Of a stretch of 64,000 nucleotides of DNA, positions 55,953 to 64,000 are shown piece by piece (within the stretch, counting starts at the first letter, position 1; every line of letters starts with the position of its first letter). The DNA is from Rosellinia necatrix (Eukaryota; Ascomycota; Sordariomycetes; Xylariales; Xylariaceae), in the NCBI GenBank assembly GCA_021209875.1, contig JAGYVD010000001.1, positions 620,001 through 684,000 of the forward strand, written 5' to 3'. The notes beneath the pieces were generated by a model. That model was not told the origin of the DNA. It worked only from the letters and a program-made list of their open reading frames with translations, and did no database searches. A program made the translations under genes and the position numbers.

Positions 55953-58900
55953 TCAAATACTTTTATTCCTCCGCTTCGCTTTACAGCTATACGAAGTTTC
56001 CTCTTCCACCCAGTTTATCTCTTCTGACCAGGTGCTCTGGGATTCCCATGGCTTTATGTCAGGCCAAGCGAACGAGAACACTGAGTCATTCTCGTCTACC
56101 TGTCCTTCCCCGGTATCTTGTCCTTCCAAAGCGCCTTGGTCTTCCTGAGGGTCCCGTTCCTCTTGGATGTCCTGTTCGTCCTCGGAGCCCTGTTGTTCCA
56201 TAGGGTCCTGTTCTTCCTTGGTATCCTGTTTCTCTCGGGAGTCCTGTTCTTCTTGGGCGTCCTGTTCTTCTCCGGGCTGTTCTTCTGCTGGATTCTGTTC
56301 TTCCTGGGTATCCTGTTCTTCCTGGGTATCCTGTTCTTCTTGAGCGTTTTGTTCTTCCATACGATCCTGTTCTTCTACGGGATTCCGTTCTTCAACAGGA
56401 TCCTGTTCTTCCTTGGTGATCTGTTCTTCCTGTATGTTCTGTTCCTCTCGAGCGTCTTGTTCGTCCTTGGAGCCCTGTTCTTCCTCAGGATCCCGTTCTT
56501 CAACAGGATCTTGTTCTTTCCGGGTGTTTTGTTCTTCTTGGGCGTCCTGTCCTTCTACAGGCTGTTCTTCTACTGATTTCTGTTCTTTCTGTATATCCCG
56601 TTCTTCCTTAGGATTCTGTTCTCCTCGGGAGTCCTGTTCTTCCTGAGTATCCTGTTCTTCTTGGGTGACCTGTTCTTCCAGAGGATTCTATTCTCCCCAG
56701 GGACCCTGTTCTTCCTCGGGGTCTTGGTATACCGTGGCAATCACCCGCTCCCTCATGACATTCTTACTTGCTATTAATGTCGCGCTGCTTCTATCTGAAT
56801 CCGCGTGTTTGCCTTCATCTTCACTGTTGTTACTTTCGTCGTGCTCAATAACATTAGAAGCGTGCGAAAGCACATCGGCCCAAATCTCGCGGCTGGCGCG
56901 TCTACTAAAGTCGTCAGAAACCCAAAAATCTTAAATGCGGACAATGAGCATGGTAACTCACTCTTGAGTTCCGGTGACCTGGTATATCGGTGCTCCCTCC
57001 TCATCTTGTACGGTTTCATTACTTTCTGTGGATGCTGCGTTCGCCTCATCATCACAGTTTTCACGTTCATCTATTCCTTGATTATCGTTCGTTTCGTGGC
57101 CGTCATTTGATGAAGTAGAAAAGGTTTCAAGATGACGTTCAGTAAGCTCATCGGTCCAAACCATCTTATTGCAGCGTCTACGCAAGTCGTCAGAAATCTA
57201 GAATTTTAATACGAATAAGGAGCGTAGTGACTCACTCTTCATCGGCTTTAAAGTAGGAAGGGTGGTACCACTTAGAGCGGGCGATGCTTTCGTGTACATC
57301 GGCTTGGCCTTCAGGAATATCAGCCCTTCTCTTGTGGAACGCCCGTTGCCGCTCGGCGGAGTCAAAAACCACCGTGGATCCCTCCTTCTCGATCAGAGTT
57401 TGAAGAACGGCCCCGGCTGAAAGGGGAGAGACGCCTATCTTATGTACGTGGCATATGATTTCATCCAGCATATCCTTACGGATAGCAATTCTCCCCGGGA
57501 TGTCGCAGGCCAATATCACCGAAGGCTCTAGACATAAAGTGGCTACGATCATATTTTGATCTTGTTTGTCCGTGTCTTCGCGGAATAGAAGGTAGTATAA
57601 GGCATCCAACGAAAATGAGCCATCGTTCGGGCCGTTTGGCATGTAATCTACCCCCAGGTCCGGGTTATTGCCTGCGCCAGAATAAGACCGTTAGCCATAG
57701 CTTCAAGTGGGTAGACAGTATCGTGGATATAACGCAAAGATTGATTGACTGCGGAAAGTATCAACTGCTGGAAGGCACTAATCGGGTCGAGCTGGCGGAT
57801 GGGTTTGCCAGCCAAAAACGAAACGCCAGTGTGATAGTGACCACTCTTGAGTTTTTGGGCTAAAAAATGCAACGGGTTGGATTTTAAGCTAGTCTTGTAG
57901 GAATGATATCTTACCTTGAAATGTTATATAACGATCTTTCAAGCTCTCTCTGAAGTTATCAAAAAACCTCTGACAGATGTCATTCATCTTGAACCAATCA
58001 AAAGATGATAGGCACTCATCAAAGTAGCGGGCTGTTCTGGTGACATCTAACGCCCTAATGACGTTGATATCCAATCCCTTACGGGCTTCTTCCTTGATAC
58101 CTTCTCTCCAGGCCTCAGAGCAATAAACACGGTCGACTACATCAAACAGATTGACTCCGGGGTTGCCATCTTCAATCTCAGAATATAGAGAATGAGGAGG
58201 GCCTTTCAAAACGCCAAACTTGATGTATGAATCAAAAAGCCTACCAACATATCTTCGAAGCGGAGAAAGGTCATCTGATTGTCGTGGCCCATGTATATCC
58301 TCGAATATAACTATAGGACAGCTAAGTTAGCAATGGAAACAATCGCCCGTTGACGAATAGACCCTACATTGAAAGGGGAACGGGGGCACAGGAGCTTCGG
58401 GCCAAGAACCCAGTCCCCAGCGATTCTCCGCGTCTGGTAACATTTCTGGGCCTCGGTTTCGGACTATAAATGTGTCAACCGCCTATCTTTTTGTGGGAAA
58501 TTGTTGAATGGATACAGCAAAAAGAGATATCGGAAGTTTAAGCAAAAGAATTACAAGGCCACTGACTGACAAAGTCCATATCACGCCACTGGCTGACAAG
58601 CCCAAGCTCACGCATTCTCATGTATAGGATAGTTGCTGGTAGAATGGATGCATGTAGTTTCACCGCCCAACGCTCGAAATTTCGATACTCTTGCTCTAGC
58701 CACCATGATTGCATACCACATAGTAATGGGTGCATCTTGGGGAAATACGCCTCATCTGGGTCATTGACACGTTGTCGAAATTTCAAGTGGTCGAGTTGTG
58801 CAACTTGGTGTGCGAAGCTATCCTCGTTTATGCACTTTTTAATGGCTTGCATAATAACGAGTCGAGGCATGTTCTCTTTATCTGTGGCAGTGCTTGCCCG

Positions 58901-60495
58901 TGTGGCACTGTGCGGGAGGTATCTGTGAATAAGGGACATCCGGTAGTTAGCTTGCTCTTTGAGATCATCCAAGATAGACGGAGAGTAGTCGCCAAGCGTT
59001 GAGGCGATATCTACCCAGATTTGGAAGGATATTGTAAGCCAAAGGGGGGGGCTTTTCCCATCATCTTTTCCCCATCTCATCCAGCCGCGTGTGATCTCGT
59101 CAAAGCAAGGGAAAAATGCGGGATCGGAGAATTTTCTATTGATACATTCCATATTATGCAAACACATTCCACATTTACCTATGAAGCGCCAAACCCGGAG
59201 TCTTCTTTCCCCCCCATGGATTAACGTAAGCTTCGTGGATTCTCCTTTGGATTCCATCATTGGAAAGCATGTAGTTTTCTTGGTGCTAAAAATCGAATGT
59301 ATTTTAAATAGGACCGAATCTAGAGCATGTTTCGCTTCAAAACAAGCCCAGTCCGCTTTGATATGATGTCGCTTCTTGGTGAAGTCGTAAGTGAGATCCC
59401 ATTGGGTAGTAGTTCTTCGATAAACCCATTCGGGGATGATAGTCTGGTCAGGAAATTCTGCTACCCGCAGGAATATCTTGCATAGTCTTCGAATAAGCCT
59501 ATGATAAAAAGATGAGTTGAAACTCGCGGGTTATATTTTAGATAGTAATCATGGTAGGCTGAACAACTTCGAGGTCCAGCGGCGCGTGGCATTTTGAAAC
59601 CGATACTTTTATATCATGACGTATGTTGAAATATGTTATGAAAAAGCATAGAGCACTGACCTTATAGCTTGGTTTGTGACAAGAGCCATTGTAGTTAGGG
59701 TTTCGAAAGACTGTTGGTAAGAGTGCCAATAGTTCTTCAAGTATGCCCTGATAACGAATAGGTCGTTGAAGAAACACATCCAGGCAACTGTACTTGGGCT
59801 TAGCAATCGCAACGTTTGTTTTCGAACGCTTTTTGAGACTGGGTTCTGTGACGAAAGGGAATAATCGCACTCTGGAAGACTAGAACAAGATGAAATCAAC
59901 ACCGAGAATCGCTTACAGAAACCCTCCCCTCTTAGCTTTGCTACCTGGATGCCTTCGTCGAAAGTTTTGGACCCGCAACGGTCTATTTCAGCTTCCGTGA
60001 TAGTTGCTCGCATTAAAAGGTGCCTGACCGTACGCAGGGCTTGCATTGCAACGAAATTGTCGTGGGCTATAGTGCCCAGGTCCTCTCCTTCGTCAACTAT
60101 TATGGTGTCCATTTGGTTTTTGGGGTCCCAATTGCCGCGCAATAGTATCATAAAATCGAGACGATCGAGTGCTGACGTGGGTACCGTTCCGCCGCGGTCC
60201 AAGACAACTATGGCAAGGTCAACTAGCTGGCTGTGGGTAAGCTCACGCGCCACCTTGGGGCCGCCCCCCTCGAGCTCGGCGGCGGCCGTTGAAAGCCATG
60301 CGGCGAATTCCTTTATGCGCCGGATGTTAGAAATCTCCTACCATAGGTTTGTAACCGATTGTTTGGGTTGTTGGAGATGAGCAAGAGGAGTGAAGGCAAG
60401 GAGTTTGGCACATAGAACATAGCAAACTTGATATCATACGACTTCATAACATTTGTAGACCAAAAAGGTGGAATTTCCGAAATATGACGGCCCAT
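55953..60495 (-). CDS. DUF6604-type fungal protein with a charged hexapeptide-repeat tail, interrupted by an in-frame TAG
   Basis: Large fungal protein of unknown function. Exons as read: 60495-60451 (tentative), 60337-59661, 59498-58567, 58463-58368, 58310-57915, 57859-57734 (tentative 3' end), 57671-57236, 57177-56962 and 56901-56688; these lengths close the frame (1045 residues to the TAG at 56688-56690). The N-terminal part matches the DUF6604 pattern: KEFAAWLSTAA, LVDLAIVVL, VRHLLMRATI, KRFSVL and FFNDLFVIRAYLKNYWHSYQ. Further on are PPLWLTISFQIWVDIASTLGD and VIRNRGPEMLPDAENRWGLG. After the TAG, which stands where a repeat unit elsewhere has CAG, the same frame continues to a natural stop at 55953 with about 30 more EEQDxQ units and a tail FSFAWPDIKPWESQSTW. 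The first exon and intron near 57700 are the least certain. Confidence 0.62.
56095..56717 (-). repeat. 18-bp coding minisatellite (EEQDxQ hexapeptide repeat)
   Basis: Roughly 34 degenerate units of GAAGAACAGGATACCCAG type, mostly exactly 18 bases, one unit near 56570 shorter by a codon. Translated on the - strand it gives Glu-Glu-Gln-Asp-x-Gln units, highly acidic. Degeneracy is mainly in the second half of each unit. Confidence 0.85.
56902..57235 (-). repeat. diverged tandem duplication of an intron plus following exon
   Basis: Two adjacent segments with a period of about 275 bases share the same layout: exon end GA, donor GTGAGT, an intron of 58-60 nt carrying TTTCTGACGACTT near its 3' end, an acceptor reading GTAG, an exon starting ACGC, and then a DEL/DVL-type segment. 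The intron copies at 57178-57235 and 56902-56961 are clearly alike. Confidence 0.65.
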
Positions 60496-61471
60496 TTCTG
60501 TAGTCTCTTGGGTCTAGGGTAGAAATGAATCGATCGGGCCAGATATCCATGTTTGATATTTTTGCAACTCGGAGTGCCCGGGAGACAGAGTCGAGCCGCC
60601 GGGCGACCTAGGTATATATTATTAAAATGCGGATGACAACGAATTTGGGTGAGGCTTGGGGGCAGGATGTATGAGAATAGGTGGTGTGTAACTGGGCTCT
60701 GTGTATAGGTGGTACTAAGCAGTCGGGCGTGATAAAGGGCGTGGATGTGTCAAGGAGGTGCTTATACCAAACAGAATCTAAGCAAACAGACACAACAGCG
60801 GATAATTTATATTATGCGATCTACCTACTCGAGGCAGCCGTTAGCTACTACCAGCACTACCGGATTGGTCTCTGTCGTCATTGCCTCTAGAGACTAAAAA
60901 GGGGTAGGGTTCTGCAACTGTTGATGCATATCTGCGGAGAGTACAACCTGCGCGGGCTTGTATGGGACTTGAGCAGGAAGGCGAGGGTGCGTCCCCATCA
61001 ATTTCTCTATCTTATCCACGTGGTTTCCTAATGAAAAATACCTTTGTGGTTATATACGCACCTACCTAGGTAGGTACTTAGGTAGGTAGGTAGGTACCTA
61101 GGTAAGTAGGTAGGCAGGTCAGGTTGGTAGGTAGGCACAGGAGGCGTTATGCGCGCAGGTCATGGGTCGCTCTGTGCCTACCTAATGACATGCATTCAAT
61201 GTACTTAGGTAGGAGAAGGTTTAACATGGAGTTATGGCTACTGCCTAGTAGTTCGTTTCATTACTCTTTAAGTCTATTTATCTTCCTCTTCGGAGCCGCT
61301 GAGGATAATACAGCGGGGATGTATAAATACTAACTGTAGACCACTCCCAAAACGCCGAGGCAAATGCAAAAGCAATCGTTCCGTGACCTGTTTGATCGGC
61401 GACCGTCGGCCGTTTTATGAATTCGTTAACAAGATAAAAGGCATAACCCCGCCTCCCCCTTTACTCTTCCT
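60496..61471. other. intergenic with a dense TACCTAGGTA cluster
   Basis: About 1 kb between the DUF6604 gene 5' end and the S28 peptidase 3' end. The segment 61060-61128 is an almost continuous array of CCTACCTAGG/GGTAGGTA motifs, internally palindromic. No gene seen; short frames are not convincing. Confidence 0.5.
61060..61128. repeat. palindromic TACCTAGGTA / GGTAGGTA array
   Basis: A run of CCTACCTAGGTAGGTACTTAGG-like units on both strands. The same motif recurs at about 6061-6110, 9260-9315, 16040-16060, 16485-16545, 34248-34258 and 40731-40812, always intergenic. Confidence 0.75.
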
Positions 61472-63220
61472 TTACAATCGTCGCCTGGCCATTGCCCTCT
61501 TACTGGGGTCCGGCTTCTTCCAGTCTTTCAACCAGCCGCCCATGATCTCGACTGCTTGCTCGATGACGGCATTCTGATACTCGCTGCCGTCGAGGACGAG
61601 GTCCGGGACGTGCACGCCCTTCTCGACGATGAGGGACGGGATCTCGTCGGAGCTTTCGATGGGGCCGCCCGGCCGGGAGTCGGCCGCGACCGTCGCCGAT
61701 TTCCAGGGATCGTGCTCGCCGTTGACGAAGAGGACGCGCCGGAACGGCGCGTCCCACCCCTTCGTCCACTGGTTGAGGTGCTCCGCCTGGAAGCCGAGGA
61801 CCGACCCGGCGTTGAAGCCGTTCGTCTCCGGGAAGGCCAGCGGGCACCGCCGCTGGTAGTGCTCCGGGCGCAGCACCGAGGGGATGATGCTGGTGCCGTC
61901 GGACGTCGGCGGCCCCGTCTGGTACCACCCGAACGGCTCGTTGCAGAGCATCCACATCCACGGCCGGTAGTCGTCCTCGAGGTCGTTGGGCGTGTTCCAC
62001 GCGATGGCCCCGTCGTACGTGTCGCAGGCCGCGCCGTTCCTGCCGCAGTTGATGTTCTCCCGCACGTACGACGAGTACGCGTTCAGCGCGGCCACCAAGC
62101 CCACGCCCTTGTCCGACTGGCTCATGTAGCGCGTGTAGTTGGAGGACGCGCTCTCGATGTGGTCGCAGAAGGAGATGACGGAGTCCTGGTCGCTCTGCCA
62201 CGCGATCAGCGGGTTGGAGATGATGTCGGCGAAGTCGGCGTCCCGGAGCGCGGATAGCCCAAACCGGGTCTTCAACGTCGTTACGTCGGCTTCATCCCCG
62301 GACGCAAGGACGCTGTCGATGTATTGGATCACGGACTTGACGTCGGCGCTGCAGTTCCGAGGCAGGGCCGCTTCGATGGGGTTGAAGTACTCCCAAAAGT
62401 CGTAAATTGCCTCAACAACGGCAGAGGATGCATGGTACGCGGTGAATGTGCCTTGTGCAGTGTTAGATTGCAATAAGAACAGGTTAATGGCTTTACTTCG
62501 TTGTTTTTCACTTACCAGGATCGAGTTGACTCGTCCAAGCTGCCAAGGCACCACTGTATGAGCCTCCTATAAGTACCCAAGGGTTTTCATCGCTATTGCA
62601 TGTGCCCCCTTCGCAGAATTGACAGTCCACGTTGTTGGCAAAATACGTCAAGTCGCTGATCGAATTCGGTACGTTCAAGTATTGTAGTGTCTCCGCCGTA
62701 AGGGTGTCAAACGGGATCGACTTCCCCCAATAGCGGTGCTCAAGAACGATAGCGGCCCCCTTGAATTGTTGAGCATAGTACCCGGGTAAGGTGTAGTTCT
62801 CTAGGTATCCAACAGCGTTTTCTGCGTCGCTCTCGCCAGGGCTGAATAGGAATATTGGACCACTTTAAAAATGATATCTCAGTTTCGGCTCGAGTCATAT
62901 CGACCAATGAGGTCGACGAGAATCTGAATGATTTTGCTAACTCACTCTTCCTCGTAGAACTCGGCGTTCCACCAATATCTCTGCGGGAACGTGCCCTTTT
63001 CGGGGTTGTTATGGTCAAGAAGTTGGTCGAAGGTACCCTTGCCCATAACTATTAAGTCGTCGTCGTCGAGTGTTACCCTGTGGTCCTTGCTTAAATCCTT
63101 ATGCTTCATCCCGAATTGCTGCTTCTTCATCTTCATCGTATTCAGCATATCGAACTGCGCCGCCGCGGGCGACAGTTGCGCTAGAAGCGACAGGACACCC
63201 GCCGCTAGAACGGACCTCAT
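61472..63220 (-). CDS. secreted serine peptidase, family S28 (prolyl carboxypeptidase/DPP II-like)
   Basis: Extracellular or vacuolar alpha/beta-hydrolase peptidase that cleaves after proline or removes dipeptides. Three exons (63220-62946, 62862-62516, 62451-61472), introns 83 and 64 nt; 533 residues. Signal peptide MRSVLAAGVLSLLAQLSPAAAQ. Then FDQLLDHNNPEKGTFPQRYWWNAEFYEEDGPIFLF (the S28 start), VLEHRYWGKSIPF, the nucleophile motif GGSYSG (about 190-195), NEPFGWYQTG, the Asp region RRVLFVNGEHDPW and the His region EKGVHVPDL. Several N-glycosylation sites and paired Cys (NVDCQFCEGGTC) fit secretion. The exon 2 start uses an AAAG acceptor, weaker than the others but it joins the domain in frame. 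The ATG at 63220 is chosen because it begins the signal peptide. Confidence 0.92.
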
Positions 63221-64000
63221 CTTCACTAGCTTCTTCAACTGTCCCGGCGTTATAGAGACGAAGAAAGAAACGGTAGAGGAGAAAGGATGGGAAACGAAAA
63301 CCGGGGTGGGAATGGGCACACGAAAAGCTATCCCATTTATCGGTTCGCGGCATGACAACACATTTATACGTGCTGGCCCAGAGGACTTTCAGCCCGGGTT
63401 GGGCTAGCCAAGCCGACTAGGCATCCTGCACTAGGGGCCCCAGGACAACTAAGATCTTACATGCACTATATATTGTTGTTGAGGCTTAATCTCGCCAGTT
63501 CTCGTCTATCCTGATCAGCCTCATTAACGGGGAGGGGGGCGCGTTGTCATGTCATGAGGTCCTGTAGGCCTTATGCTGATTTCGGCAAGCGTGCTTATTG
63601 GAACTCGACGTATCAGACAACGGTCCCCTGCAGCTCCTGGGACGAGCCAAGAGCTCCGATGCGGTGAGCTTCCTCCTCCTGCTCTCATATCGTTGTGCAG
63701 TAACATGTTCCTTAAATATCGTCAGCCGGTGTTTTGAGAGTGTTTTCTCCGCATGGGCTGTGGTATAAGGGGGTGGTTGGTGATGTTTTTAAATACATGG
63801 ACCCGAACCCAAATTAGTTTTTGTTTTGTTTATGTGTTTTATGTGTTTTGTTTGTTGTCTGTTTGTTTGATTGGGGTTTTCGTGGGAATCGGCCGAGCAT
63901 AATATCAGTAACTATTGTGCGTCACTCTGGAAGGAATTGGCAGCTGGGGATAAGACATCATCTATCCACTGATCAAGTTCACTACGCGCGCTAATGGATA
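63221..64000. promoter_or_regulatory. upstream region of the S28 peptidase; window end
   Basis: 780 bases: 5' UTR and promoter of the peptidase on the left, and a TTTTGTTTGTTG/GTTTGTTT-rich stretch at about 63818-63870 on the right. No gene or RNA recognisable before the window ends. Confidence 0.45.

Noticed and set aside
56095..56717. Possible CRISPR-like array
   Set aside because: Units are contiguous 18-bp coding repeats without unique spacers, in a eukaryotic gene.
59538..59870. Alternative frame in the DUF6604 gene (RLFPFVTEPSLKKRSK...)
   Set aside because: The overlapping frame with FFNDLFVIRAYLKNYWHSYQ fits the family and splices in phase at both ends.

Overview
The window is nuclear DNA of a filamentous ascomycete (Pezizomycotina, most likely a Sordariomycete). 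Evidence: compact genes split by 50-180 nt introns with GTRNGT donors, CTAAC/CTGAC-like branch sites and YAG acceptors; fungal-specific families (STU1, SPT2, the DUF6604 family, fungal-rhodopsin membrane proteins, an NRPS-like A-T-R reductase, fungal NCS1 permease); and intergenic DNA carrying many copies of a TACCTAGGTA-type palindrome. I count 19 protein-coding genes and one intron-containing tRNA-Arg. Gene models below come from reading splice sites by eye, checked by requiring exon lengths to close the frame.

Layout. 1.2-14.6 kb holds housekeeping genes: an Mps1/TTK spindle-checkpoint kinase (-), ribosomal P2 (-) divergent from SPT2 (+), a Gln/His-rich zinc-ribbon-like protein (+), and a BRCT-WGR poly(ADP-ribose) polymerase (-). 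After about 3 kb without a gene, 17.7-29.8 kb looks like a small biosynthetic locus: an NCS1 permease (+), an intronless adenylation-thiolation-reductase enzyme (-), a seven-helix fungal-rhodopsin-type membrane protein (+), a cytochrome P450 (-) and a UbiA aromatic prenyltransferase (+). The reductase, P450 and UbiA set could prenylate an aromatic acid, oxidise the prenyl chain and reduce the carboxylate to an aldehyde. No PKS is present here.

An AT-rich gap (29.9-32.5 kb) contains the tRNA-Arg(TCG). From 32.5 to 51.3 kb come a conserved one-helix membrane protein, a membrane-anchored histidine acid phosphatase, an unknown Ser/Pro-rich protein, Sec62, a secreted RNase T2, a GNAT acetyltransferase and the microtubule protein STU1. 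From 52.7 to 63.2 kb come a basic-secretory-protein-type metallopeptidase, an UNC93-like transporter, a DUF6604 protein with a charged hexapeptide-repeat tail, and an S28 serine peptidase.

Two themes deserve attention. First, the possible minimal meroterpenoid/prenyl-phenol cluster. Second, several otherwise intact conserved genes (PARP, SEC62, RNase T2, the zinc-ribbon gene) each contain one apparent single-base indel, and two genes carry a TAG where a CAG codon is expected (CpA to TpA). The indels may be consensus errors at homopolymer or GC-rich tracts, or real lesions.
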